57,618 nt of DNA, taken from positions 1 through 57,618 of the forward strand of contig NZ_AZEC01000016.1 in NCBI RefSeq assembly GCF_001435585.1, given 5' to 3'. Both the position numbers and the translations under genes were made by a program. Positions 1 to 8,441 of the stretch are shown here, piece by piece. The notes under the pieces are model-generated. The model was not told the DNA's origin and ran no database searches. It worked only from the letters and a program-made list of their open reading frames with translations. Source of the stretch: Schleiferilactobacillus perolens DSM 12744. Lineage in GTDB: Bacteria > Bacillota > Bacilli > Lactobacillales > Lactobacillaceae. Each line of letters begins with the position of its first letter. The stretch's first letter is position 1.

Positions 1-156
1 GAGTACCATTGCCAGCAGTGCGACTACCGCACTAATGATGACCGCGTCGCTGCGATGAACCTGGCCGAACTTGGCCGGCGTTATTTGGCGGGCGACAAAG
101 AGCCGTCGTTTGATTCAAAGAAGCAAAAGAAAACAAAACGGTCGGGCATGGCCTGA
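1..156 (+). CDS. tnpB: TnpB RNA-guided nuclease, C-terminal fragment (IS200/IS605 type)
   Basis: Only the last 51 codons lie in the window; the gene enters from the left edge. The fragment starts with YHCQQCDYR, the second half of the TnpB zinc ribbon. It continues into NDDRVAAMNL, which matches the third RuvC motif, where an Asp precedes the AA-x-N signature. It ends in a basic tail (KKQKKTKRSG). TnpB proteins are RNA-guided DNA nucleases encoded by IS200/IS605 and IS607 elements; their guide RNA overlaps and follows the 3' end of the gene. The non-coding tail and terminal hairpin that follow fit an IS605-like element. Whether the rest of the gene is intact, and whether a TnpA accompanies it, cannot be seen. 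Confidence 0.88.
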   Translation, partial: EYHCQQCDYRTNDDRVAAMNLAELGRRYLAGDKEPSFDSKKQKKTKRSGMA

Positions 157-322
157 CTTGACGTCAGGGCGTGTCAGCCGCCCTCGGATGTAACCATCGC
201 GTAGGAGTCGTGAGACGTTTGGACTACTGTTTCTCAACGGTACCAAGAGAAGCACCGATCCACTGGGCATGAGTTGCAAGCTCCCACTTCAACGACTTCG
301 GTCGTAAGTGGGGGTAGTTGAC
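157..322 (+). ncRNA. Probable reRNA/omega-RNA tail and IS right-end hairpin
   Basis: This stretch after tnpB is non-coding. It contains GTCGTGAGACGTT at 207-219 and a CCAAGAGAAGCACCG block near 243-257. At 283-312 there is a strong hairpin: CCCACTT / ACGAC, a TTCG loop, then GTCGT / AAGTGGG. It is followed by GGGGTAGTTGAC ending near 322. A terminal hairpin of this kind is typical of IS200/IS605 right ends. In known TnpB systems the RNA scaffold runs through this region and the guide is copied from the flanking DNA just beyond the right end. By that rule the guide would start at about 323. The RNA itself is inferred. Confidence 0.7.
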
Positions 323-499
323 CTTTATGCACTCAAATCGGCCTACTGGTTTGTCTCTGGGCGGCACCAAGAAGGGCGGCAAGAGTTGCAGTGGGTATTT
401 GATACGCTGCATCATATGGGAAAAGAAGGGTTGGGCAAGCAACTGGGGCAGCAGTGGAATAATCTGACGGGGCAGCATATTGAGTATCCCGCACTTTAA
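323..499 (+). pseudogene. Rgg/MutR-like regulator, 3' remnant cut by the IS element
   Basis: The frame opens right at the IS right end and runs to a stop at 499, giving about 58 residues. Its pattern (a Trp/Phe-rich helix, SGRHQEGRQEL, then VFDTLHHMGKE and a final helix) resembles the C-terminal helical repeats of Rgg/GadR/MutR regulators. It can be laid against the end of the complete Rgg-family protein at 14958-15926, where FRTLHDSRSE occupies the same place. No start codon or ribosome binding site belongs to it. The simplest reading is that the IS interrupted a regulator gene whose 5' part lies left of the window. The family call rests on a short segment. Confidence 0.5.
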
Positions 500-616
500 A
501 ATGAGACCCGCAAATAATAGAATCCAGACTTCTAATCAGTGATTATCAGCAAACCTCTTGCATCCCACCGCTGCTTCAGCCAAAATAAACATATTAAAGA
601 TTGGAGTGAAGCATGC

Positions 617-2320
617 ATGGATTTCAAAGAAGCACCCTATGTTCGCCCAGATTTCGCTAGTATTAAGAAGCAGTTGGCGACATACACGACTGCGCTGCAA
701 GGCGCTGATGATCCAGATACCGCCCTCGCAGCAGCCACCAGCGCCAATCAGCTGATCAATGACTACAGTTCCCAGGCGATGCTGGCTCAGATTCGGCATT
801 CGATCGATACGAATGATCATTTCTATGATGAAGAGGATACTTACTGGAACGACAATGCGCCGCTTTATGAGAACGAAGAACGCAAATATAAGGCCGCCGT
901 TGTCGCCAGTCCCTATCAGGAAGTGCTGGGTCAGATTTATCCAGAACCAGACATCATGGGGATGAAAAATGATCTGAAGATGGCCAACGAAGCGATTATT
1001 CCTCTCCAACAAAAGGATAACGCGCTAATCAGTGAATATTCGAAACTGATTGCCAGTGCCCAAATTGATTTTGCCGGTAAAGTGCTGACCCTGGCGCAAT
1101 TGGGACCATATATGCAAGACCCCGATCGCCACACCCGCAAGGCGGCCACGGAAGCATACTGGGGCTTTTATACAGCCCACGAAGCGGATTTTGATCGGAT
1201 TTATGACGATATGGTCAAAGTGCGCACCGAGATTGCCCACACTTTGGGATACAAAGACTATTCCGAGTTGAGCTACGTGTACATGAACCGGTTTGGTTAT
1301 GATGAAAAAATGGTCGCCCAGTATCGCCAAACGGTGCTGGAAAAAGTGGTGCCGTTGACCCAGAAGCAATACGCGAAGCAGGCCAAACGGCTGGGATTAA
1401 ATAAGTTGGCATATTACGATTTACCTGTTGCTTTCAAGAGCGGCAACGCTAAACCGCAGGGGACACCGGATCAATTGGTGGATACTGCGCAGCATATGTA
1501 CAACGAATTATCGCCGGAAACCGGTGAATTGTTTGCACTGATGGTGCAAAACCATCTCTTTGACCTGCTGGCGAAGAAGGGCAAGCAAGGCGGCGGTTAC
1601 TGTGAATATATTCCGTCCTTAAAGGCCCCCTTCATTTTTGCTAACTTCAATGGGACCTCCGGTGATGTGGATGTTTTGACCCATGAATTCGGGCACGCCT
1701 TCCAGACCTATTCAGCCCGGTGGATCAAGGACGGATTGAGCACATTCCCGACTTTTGAGGCGGCAGAGATTTTCTCCATGTCCATGGAATTCATCACCTA
1801 TCCGTGGATGCACGGCTTCTTCGGCGATGCGGTAGAAAAGTATCAATATAATCACCTGGAATCCGCCTTGGAGTTCTTGCCATACGGGATCTTGGTGGAC
1901 CACTTCCAGCATGAGGTTTATACCCATCCAGAAATGACCCCAGCAGAGCGCAAAGCAACTTGGCGCAAGCTGGAGCAGCAGTATAATCCAGAACGGGATT
2001 ATAGCGAGAACGAGGCGTTAGCGCGGGGCATCTACTTCTTCCGCCAGGGCCATATCTTTGAATCGCCGTTCTACTACTTGGACTATACTATTGCCCAGGT
2101 ACTGGCCTACCAGTTCTGGAAAAGATTCAATGTGGATCACGATCCCGAGGCTTGGCACGATTACACCACCATGGCCCATGCTGGCGGTTCACAGACATTG
2201 ATGGAACTGATTAAGACCGGCCATTTGGCTTCGCCATTTGAACCCGGCGCGCTAGATGATACGCTGACGGCGATTAGTCAGGCGTTGGACAGTGTAGATG
2301 ATCAAGCATTAGATAAATAA
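617..2320 (+). CDS. M3 family oligoendopeptidase (PepF-like metallopeptidase)
   Basis: A 567-residue cytosolic zinc metallopeptidase of family M3 that cleaves short peptides. The zinc motif HEFGH is at residues 356-360, and the downstream ligand Glu is in FEAAEIFSM near residue 384. The reading frame is open from 539, but the ATG at 617 is preferred: GGAG lies about ten bases upstream and the protein then begins MDFKEAPYVRPDF, as in related M3 enzymes. The length fits the shorter M3 clade (about 560 residues) rather than classical PepF (about 600), which is also present at 50939-52744. Structured repeat copy 1 follows the stop codon and separates it from a convergent ABC operon. Confidence 0.9.
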   Translation: MDFKEAPYVRPDFASIKKQLATYTTALQGADDPDTALAAATSANQLINDYSSQAMLAQIRHSIDTNDHFYDEEDTYWNDNAPLYENEERKYKAAVVASPYQEVLGQIYPEPDIMGMKNDLKMANEAIIPLQQKDNALISEYSKLIASAQIDFAGKVLTLAQLGPYMQDPDRHTRKAATEAYWGFYTAHEADFDRIYDDMVKVRTEIAHTLGYKDYSELSYVYMNRFGYDEKMVAQYRQTVLEKVVPLTQKQYAKQAKRLGLNKLAYYDLPVAFKSGNAKPQGTPDQLVDTAQHMYNELSPETGELFALMVQNHLFDLLAKKGKQGGGYCEYIPSLKAPFIFANFNGTSGDVDVLTHEFGHAFQTYSARWIKDGLSTFPTFEAAEIFSMSMEFITYPWMHGFFGDAVEKYQYNHLESALEFLPYGILVDHFQHEVYTHPEMTPAERKATWRKLEQQYNPERDYSENEALARGIYFFRQGHIFESPFYYLDYTIAQVLAYQFWKRFNVDHDPEAWHDYTTMAHAGGSQTLMELIKTGHLASPFEPGALDDTLTAISQALDSVDDQALDK

Positions 2321-2339
2321 CCAGGGTAGATGAAAAGAG

Positions 2340-2582
2340 ACTGGGACAAAAATCCGAGTCCTGATGGATGTAGTGCCAATGCGGAGCAATCGGAGGCTGA
2401 AATGGGCTCAGCTGTGGAAACCACACCGCGCGCGGTTTTTGCGCGCGGATGTGGTTAGGCGTGTTTGAGACCGCGCACTTTGCGGGCTCAAACCGCCGTC
2501 ACAGCGTTCCAGCCCATTTCAGCCGGAGATTGCGCAGCTTTGGCACGGCTCATCAGGGAGGATTCTGTCCCAGTCCCTTTTT
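2340..2582 (+). repeat. Structured palindromic repeat, copy 1
   Basis: The conserved arms are AGTGCCAATGCGGAGCAATC (2372-2391) and GATTGCGCAGCTTTGGCAC (2528-2546). Between them lie a perfect 14-bp stem (GGCTGAAATGGGCT / AGCCCATTTCAGCC), a GCTGTG/CACAGC stem, a hairpin CCACACCGCGCGC... / ...GCGCGCGGATGTGG, and a hairpin GTTTGAG ... CTCAAAC. The outermost arms GGGACAAAAATCC / GGATTCTGTCCC end in a T run, so the whole can act as a terminator between convergent genes. This is the short version that lacks the GCTACGCC hairpin module of copies 2-5. It fills the 367-base gap between genes. Confidence 0.85.
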
Positions 2583-2595
2583 TTATTTCCCTCAG

Positions 2596-3695
2596 TCAAT
2601 GCATATCAAACCGTGCGATTCGCCAACGGCAGAGAACAAAGAGAATCGCCGTAATAATGGCTGCGCCCACCCCAGTTTGCCAAACGACTATACCAGTCCA
2701 CTGCCCCCCGCAAATTGCTGGAAACTGAAGAAGGGATTCCAAAACGTCGCGGGGACAAAGGTCAAAACGCCGGTGATAATCGCCAGCGTGAGCAGAAATA
2801 GGGGTATTCGCCGAATCAGCATGGAAAGTAAGACCACTAGCCCCGTCGTGATCCCGGTGGCTAAAAGAGTCGCGCCAATTCCCTGGAGAGTCAGCTGGTG
2901 CAACGTGAATACTTGATGCCACTGTCGCAGGCCGCCTTGTAAACGACCATCCGCCAGATAATAGCCGCCCACTTGGCTGACCACCGTCGCCGTGGACATG
3001 GCCACAACCAGAAACAGCAATGCCGTGCACCAAGCCCCCAGCCAAGTGATCGTCAGTACCTGCCAACGCCGGCGGGCATGCAGCACCGCAAACGGTAACG
3101 GTCCAGCGAGATCACTCAGCCAGGCCCAATTGAATACCAAGCCCAGAATAAACAGCATGATCGGACTCACTATAAATTGCAGAAAGCGTCGCGGAAAGAC
3201 TGGCAAAGCCAAAGATACGGTGATGGGTTCCGGCGTCTGGTGAGTCCGTTGCAATTCCCGATCCTGGGCAATTTGATCCCGCGCGGCGGTTGGGGTGTAG
3301 GGGCCATAGCGGGCCAAGCCCACTGGATCGAGCCGGTAATAGTCACCAGCCAACTGCCAGCGGGTGATATCGGCGGCCAAATATTTTTTGGTTTGTCCTT
3401 TTTGGACTGCCTGACGTTTTTGGCTCAATGCAATAATCATTTTGCGGCGCAGTTCCTGCAGCTGATCATTCACTTTGGGCGGGAATTGGCGTTCAGACAC
3501 ATTTTCCATCATATCAAAAGCCACTGTCTGGGCGACCTTATCAAGTTGGGCAGTCTCTTGGTGCCGGTAATTTTCCCTTTGCCACCAGGTATAGCCGCCA
3601 AAGCCAGCGACGCATAGAATTGCTAATAAGGCCACGATCCAAATCGTGCGTTGTCGCCAAAACCGCCCCAAGAACCACTGCCCCAGGCCACTCAT
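2596..3695 (-). pseudogene. ABC-2 type transporter permease, frameshifted near its C-terminus
   Basis: This is the third gene of an ABC operon; its ATG overlaps the ATPase stop codon by four bases (ATGA). It encodes a membrane protein with an N-terminal segment (about residues 17-33), a long extracytoplasmic loop, then about five helices. The initial frame stops at 2688 after FAGGSGLV. The next frame continues with WTGIVVWQTGVGAAIITAIL and ends at 2596, clearly the missing last membrane helix. The break falls on a run of six G; seven G would restore one 366-residue protein. It is therefore either a recent mutation or a homopolymer sequencing error. It presumably pairs with the other permease (4411-5670). 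Confidence 0.75.
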
Positions 3696-4411
3696 GATGG
3701 CGCCTCTTCATCGGGCAAAGTGATGGTTGTTTGTTGGTGATAGAGCGCTGTATAGCGGGCTTCGACATCTTTTGTGAGATGCTCCAATTGGAGCTGATGA
3801 TCGACGACAAAAATAATTTCGGTGGTGACCTTGGTCAGTTCGTCTAGGTTATGGGAAGACACAATCACTGTTCGCTGAGTCTTGGACAGAGCGGTGAGGA
3901 TACTGCGGACGGCCATCGTACTATCGGGATCAAGCCCGTTGAGCGGTTCGTCTAATAATAGTATCGGGGTATTGTCCAGCAGTCCCAGTGCGATGAGCAG
4001 CCGCTGCTTTTGTCCCAGGGAATAAGTTCGGACAGCCCGGTGGACAAAGGTGGTCAGCTGCAGATTCTGAATAAACCGGTCAATGTCGGCAGCGGGGCGG
4101 CGGCGCTGATGGGCCACGAAACGAAGATGATCCAGCCCCGTCATACTGGGATAGAGCACCCGACTATCCTGTACGTAGGCCACATGTTCAAACACAACGG
4201 CGTCACGATTGGGTTGGCCGGCAATGGTGATGGTCCCGTGCTGGGGATGCTGCAGCCCCGTGATTAAATTCAGAAGGGTGGTTTTGCCGCTGCCATTGGG
4301 GCCGACTAATCCGTAAATACCGGGATGGTCTAATGTGAGCGTTGCATTTTCATAAACTGGTGTATGCCGATAGCCAAAGATCAAATCTTGAATTGTGAGA
4401 ATGTCGGTCAT
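3692..4411 (-). CDS. ABC transporter ATP-binding protein
   Basis: A 239-residue ABC ATPase. Walker A is GPNGSGKT, the signature region is YSLGQKQRLLIALGLL, and Walker B is ILLLDEPLNGLD, followed by the switch His in VIVSSHNLDEL. The start is set at ATG 4411, which overlaps the stop of the upstream permease as TGATG and has AGGGAG upstream. The longer open frame to 4507 would run into that permease gene. It is flanked on both sides by membrane proteins, so the operon encodes a two-permease ABC-2 type exporter. The substrate is unknown. Antimicrobial peptide or lipid export is common for such operons but is not shown here. Confidence 0.9.
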   Translation of the reverse strand: MTDILTIQDLIFGYRHTPVYENATLTLDHPGIYGLVGPNGSGKTTLLNLITGLQHPQHGTITIAGQPNRDAVVFEHVAYVQDSRVLYPSMTGLDHLRFVAHQRRRPAADIDRFIQNLQLTTFVHRAVRTYSLGQKQRLLIALGLLDNTPILLLDEPLNGLDPDSTMAVRSILTALSKTQRTVIVSSHNLDELTKVTTEIIFVVDHQLQLEHLTKDVEARYTALYHQQTTITLPDEEAPS

Positions 4412-5670
4412 CACTTTCGCACTCCCTTCGCCACCGCTGGCCGCCACAGGATCACGACACCGAGGATGAGCAGAGCGGCTAGAAAAATGCTGCCCAGGAT
4501 CGGCCAATAGAGTGTTTGGGTGGTATCGACAACGGTGGCAATATAGTTGGTGGCAGATGTGTCAATGTTGAGATAGCTAAACGGATTATGGGCGTTGATG
4601 GGTAGGAATATCAAAAATGGCCAAAGGGCGCTAAGCACTTGGGTGACCAACGGCTGCTTTACAATGCGGCTGACCAGCAAAATAATGGCGGCATTCAAGC
4701 AAATGATCGCCAGCAATAACGCCCCCGCCAACAGCAGATACTGACTGAGCGGCATTAATTCAATCCGCAATGGTGCAAAATAATTCATGGCTTCCCGCAG
4801 GCGGACATCGTTGAATAAAGTATCCCAGGGCGGACCAGTGATCCAATGCTGGACAGGATAGCGCAGATCACCAAGACCGGTGCGCATGAGGCTATATCCT
4901 AGGAAGAGACCGGTCGCTGCCACCAGACTCACAATCGGAATGGCGATGAGACTCAACCAGCGCGTGGTGACCAGCCGCCACCAGTTAACCTGATGCAGAC
5001 GGAGGAAGCGAAGACGCTGGGCACCGTTTTGCAACTCCTCAGCGACACCGGTGCCAAATGCCAGATTAATCGTGATTAGTCCAAAGATAATGCCGCCGGT
5101 ACGGAACCAGTCCCACACTTGATACCAGCCATTTTCGTAGTAAGACGTGGTCATGATTGGAATAATTGGGGCTAACGCCAGTGGCGGATTAACTGACTCT
5201 GCAGTTTTGGGATTGGCCAGGAAGGCGATGGGAAACATTGCCGTAATGTGGTTCTTTTGGAGATACATCAATTCATGGCGAGTTGCTTGCACCTCGCCAG
5301 CGACGAATCCCAATTGTTCAGCATGTTGGCCACGAATGATTGGTGAAAAATAATGCGTGAAGTCGACAAAAGAAGGAGTGACGGCCTTCTGTTCGGCGGC
5401 AGCATTATGCGTGGCCAAGGCATGTTGCTCTTTGACGGCGAGTAAGACGTCAGGAAACTTTTTATAAAGGGCTTTTTTGTCGCGCGTTTTTTTGACTAAA
5501 GCCAGCATCCCAGGATACCACTCCGCAGCGGTCTCATCGGCCACTTGGGTTTGTTGATACAGCGAGTATTCGTAATACCCAATGGCGCCCACCAGTAACA
5601 GACCAATGACCGTGAATAGAATTGTTGAATGCTTGTGCTGAAGCCATTCCAAAAGAAACATTTGGCCCAC
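4411..5670 (-). CDS. ABC-2 type transporter permease
   Basis: The first gene of the operon, 419 residues. A membrane segment near residues 16-34 is followed by a long extracytoplasmic domain (about 35-185), then about five more helices in the C-terminal half. This topology is common in bacitracin- or lantibiotic-type ABC-2 permeases. The start is the GTG at 5670; an in-frame ATG at 5661 has GGGGTGGG just upstream and is equally possible. The stop overlaps the ATPase start by one base, so translation is probably coupled. A bidirectional hairpin terminator (5715-5770) separates it from the ABC gene upstream. No specific substrate can be read. Confidence 0.82.
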   Translation of the reverse strand: MGQMFLLEWLQHKHSTILFTVIGLLLVGAIGYYEYSLYQQTQVADETAAEWYPGMLALVKKTRDKKALYKKFPDVLLAVKEQHALATHNAAAEQKAVTPSFVDFTHYFSPIIRGQHAEQLGFVAGEVQATRHELMYLQKNHITAMFPIAFLANPKTAESVNPPLALAPIIPIMTTSYYENGWYQVWDWFRTGGIIFGLITINLAFGTGVAEELQNGAQRLRFLRLHQVNWWRLVTTRWLSLIAIPIVSLVAATGLFLGYSLMRTGLGDLRYPVQHWITGPPWDTLFNDVRLREAMNYFAPLRIELMPLSQYLLLAGALLLAIICLNAAIILLVSRIVKQPLVTQVLSALWPFLIFLPINAHNPFSYLNIDTSATNYIATVVDTTQTLYWPILGSIFLAALLILGVVILWRPAVAKGVRK

Positions 5671-5714
5671 CCCACAGTGTGTTGACCATTGCTGAAAGAT
5701 TCACATATCCACCG

Positions 5715-5770
5715 CAAAAATACCACGAACATTGAAGGAATACAAACTTCAAGACTCGTGGTATTTTTTT
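5715..5770 (-). terminator. Intrinsic terminator, bidirectional
   Basis: ATACCACGA (5720-5728) pairs with TCGTGGTAT (5756-5764). There are T runs on both strands (5' TTTTT at 5715-5719 on the minus strand, seven T on the plus strand). It lies just after the stop of the fused ABC gene at 5789 and would end that transcript. Confidence 0.8.
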
Positions 5771-5788
5771 GGGGGGCTGTTAAACAAA

Positions 5789-7942
5789 TTACAGAGAAAG
5801 ATATTTCCTGAGGTTCTTCTTTTTCACACCGTTGATTCCCCACAACACAGAGATAATCATAGTGAGAATCAAGAACGAGAAAATCATGGCCAGATTGTTG
5901 ACCGAGAACAAGTTAACAAACAAAGACGCTCTGGCGGTCGTCCGCAGATAGAAGTAATAAAGCGGAATAAGAAGAACAACAGCGAGAACATAGTAAGTGG
6001 CAAAAAGGATGGCATTCTCAATGAGGACGATCTGGTTAACAGAACGCTTGGAGTAGCCCAGACTGTAAAGAATTGCGAGCTCTTTGCTGCGGTTCCTGAT
6101 TTTTGATTTGTTCAGGAAACAGATGATGACCCCTAGAATCAGTGCTAACAGTGCTGATCCGCCAATCAAATAGAACACTAGATTCCGATAAACTTTAGCG
6201 TAGGCGCCATTCTTTGTTTCGTATTGCGACATTTGTTGGTACTTGGGAAAAAGTGTCCGAATCTTGTTTGAAATCGAAGGAATATCCTTGGCATTTTTGG
6301 CCACGATCAAGGCGCTGCTGTGTCCCGTACCGAGGGCTTGCTGATAGGCAGTGAACGATTTGATCATAGGGGCATTATAAGCACGTGTTTTTTCGTTCTC
6401 GGTGAGTACACTGATCGTTTGCCGATAGTCTGCACGCGTGGCCGGCGTTGGACTGGCGACGAAGCGGGTATAGATCTTCAAAGTAGCAGGAACTTGCTGT
6501 TGGTAATTTGTGCGATAGACACCAACGATCCGATACGTTTTTTTCGCCGCCTTCACTGAGTTATCTTTGCGGATTGCCAGTGCTAGGGGTTTGTTAATTG
6601 CCCTCGCGTAGTCAGCATTGCTCGTGACTTTTTCAGCCAAAATATCCGGGATCAGGAGATCATTTGCTGATTTAGCGGGGCTTTCACCAGCGAGTAAATG
6701 AATTTGCTGATAGTTGTAGTTTGCCAACTGGGCCGCAGGAACGCCAAGACTTTCAAAGCTTAAAGAAATGAAATCTGGAGCACTGACAAAACTTGGACTG
6801 TCTTTTACAGATATGGGGAGTTCCTTTTTAGCAAGCGATTGGGCGAGTAAATTGTGGCTTTCATCATCGCCGTTAATCAGGCCATTGGAGAACAGTAAGA
6901 CGTCCGAAACATTCGGGATATCCTGAAGTTGTTTTCGATCAACCTCAGAGAAACCAATGCGCTTACCATCATAAGAGCTGACAATATTGCTCCGTTGAAG
7001 TTTCTTTTGGGTGCTGTCAGTCAGTTTCTGTGTATCAATCAGAATTGAACGATCATCGAAGCCGGAAAAAATGGTGTTGAAGCCTGAAAATATGGTCTCT
7101 CTGAACATCGTGAAAATAATGCAAAACGACATAATGATCAAAATGATGGGGACGGCTGATAATAATTGATCTGAAAGACTGGCACGAAGCGTGCGTAATA
7201 CATACTTTATCTTCAAACCCAGACCTGTCTTTTGCGGCGAGTCAGGCTGATACATGCTGTGAGATGCGCCCAAAGAAGCAGATGGTTCTTTCACATCTGC
7301 AACCTGTATTTTGCCCCCCACTAACTGGAGAACCGTATCTGAATAGGTCATCACGCGCTTATCGTGGGTGATGATCAGAATTGTTAACCCACTGTCCTTC
7401 AATGATGAGATATAACACATTAGCTTCGTGGTGTTCTGGTCATCAAGATTACCGGTGGGTTCATCCAGCAGGAGAATTTCTGGACGATTAATTGTGGCGC
7501 GTGCTAATGCCACACGTTGCTTTTGGCCGCCACTGAGATTGCGTACTTTCTTATTTTTAACGGATTCAAGATCAAGCGCAGAAAGTGCATCGTCAATACG
7601 TGTTTGCAAATCTGTGTTGGAGAGACGATTTGCAAAAGTCAGGTTATCTTCAACGGTTAAACTGTCCAATAGCTTAAAATCTTGATACACAATTTGCATC
7701 TGCGTGCTGCGGACATTATCCCAATCACTGTTGCTAAACTTCCGAGCATCCGCGCTGTTCAGGTAGTAGGTCCCGGAATAATCTTGATCAATACCGAAGA
7801 GGATGTTGAGCAGGGTCGTCTTGCCACTCCCACTTTGGCCAATCAGTGTATAAATGTGTGACGATTGATCGATATTCAGAGTGGTATCGCTGAGCACAAC
7901 ATGATCGCCGTACGCTTTTGTCAGATGTGATAGGGATAGCAT
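5789..7942 (-). CDS. Fused ABC transporter ATP-binding/permease protein
   Basis: A 717-residue protein. An N-terminal ABC domain (about residues 1-215: [40 protein letters not shown]) is followed by a membrane helix near 265-285 and a large extracytoplasmic domain. Three helices at the C-terminus give an FtsX/MacB-like permease. MacB-like proteins act as homodimers that drive transport of peptides or lipoproteins across the envelope or transmit mechanical signals. The LolD-like ATPase supports that class. It stands alone, bounded by a terminator below and repeat copy 2 above. Base composition is visibly more AT-rich than its neighbours, which suggests acquisition. The substrate is unknown; bacteriocin-related export is possible. 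Confidence 0.85.
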   Translation of the reverse strand: MLSLSHLTKAYGDHVVLSDTTLNIDQSSHIYTLIGQSGSGKTTLLNILFGIDQDYSGTYYLNSADARKFSNSDWDNVRSTQMQIVYQDFKLLDSLTVEDNLTFANRLSNTDLQTRIDDALSALDLESVKNKKVRNLSGGQKQRVALARATINRPEILLLDEPTGNLDDQNTTKLMCYISSLKDSGLTILIITHDKRVMTYSDTVLQLVGGKIQVADVKEPSASLGASHSMYQPDSPQKTGLGLKIKYVLRTLRASLSDQLLSAVPIILIIMSFCIIFTMFRETIFSGFNTIFSGFDDRSILIDTQKLTDSTQKKLQRSNIVSSYDGKRIGFSEVDRKQLQDIPNVSDVLLFSNGLINGDDESHNLLAQSLAKKELPISVKDSPSFVSAPDFISLSFESLGVPAAQLANYNYQQIHLLAGESPAKSANDLLIPDILAEKVTSNADYARAINKPLALAIRKDNSVKAAKKTYRIVGVYRTNYQQQVPATLKIYTRFVASPTPATRADYRQTISVLTENEKTRAYNAPMIKSFTAYQQALGTGHSSALIVAKNAKDIPSISNKIRTLFPKYQQMSQYETKNGAYAKVYRNLVFYLIGGSALLALILGVIICFLNKSKIRNRSKELAILYSLGYSKRSVNQIVLIENAILFATYYVLAVVLLIPLYYFYLRTTARASLFVNLFSVNNLAMIFSFLILTMIISVLWGINGVKKKNLRKYLSL

Positions 7943-8044
7943 TTGGTCATCTCCGATCGGTGGATTTTTTGTGGAAGATTTTATAGAGACAACAATTATA
8001 TTGTCCGGTTGAGGGATGCCCCATGATGGTAGAGAAAATTAAAG

Positions 8045-8325
8045 AGGGATAAAAAGCTGGGCCTTGATCGATGTAGTGCCAATGCGGAGCAATCGTAGGT
8101 GGCAGGGGGCTCAGTGGTGGGAACAGTAATAAACTTGGCCCGGTCCTGGCCAAGTTTATATACTGTTAGGCGACTTTGAGACCGCGCCTCTCAGCGGGCT
8201 CAAAGCGCCGTCACCACTTGCTACGCCTGCGGCTACGCACTAGCTGCGCGTCGCAGCCCCCTGCCACCGGAGATTGCGTAGCTTTGGCACGGCTCATCAG
8301 GGAGAAACTTGTCTCAGGTCCAATC
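8045..8325 (+). repeat. Structured palindromic repeat, copy 2
   Basis: The arms are AGTGCCAATGCGGAGCAATC (from 8075) and GATTGCGTAGCTTTGGCAC (to 8290). The variable stem is GGTGGCAGGGGGCT / AGCCCCCTGCCACC, the next is AGTGGTG / CACCACT, and the tip hairpin is AACTTGGCC ... GGCCAAGTT. It carries the extra GCTACGCCTGCGGCTACGC hairpin module. The arm change CAGC to TAGC leaves it partly paired. It sits between two co-directed minus-strand genes, so it is one of the few copies not at a convergent junction. The rest of the 500-base gap shows nothing else clear apart from AT-rich sequence upstream of 7942. Confidence 0.85.
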
Positions 8326-8441
8326 AAATTGTGATTCATGCTACAAACATAACATACTTTTTTGGACCGAGAAAGGGTTTTCCGGCTTTTCACTAAAATT
8401 GACGGCCGCTTGTTTGACTAGGGATAAACGGTATCAGTGAC

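Noticed and set aside
2449-2916. Plus-strand frames of 87-155 codons across repeat copy 1 and the ABC permease
   Set aside because: They run through the repeat and antisense to a real membrane protein gene; no ribosome binding site or family pattern.
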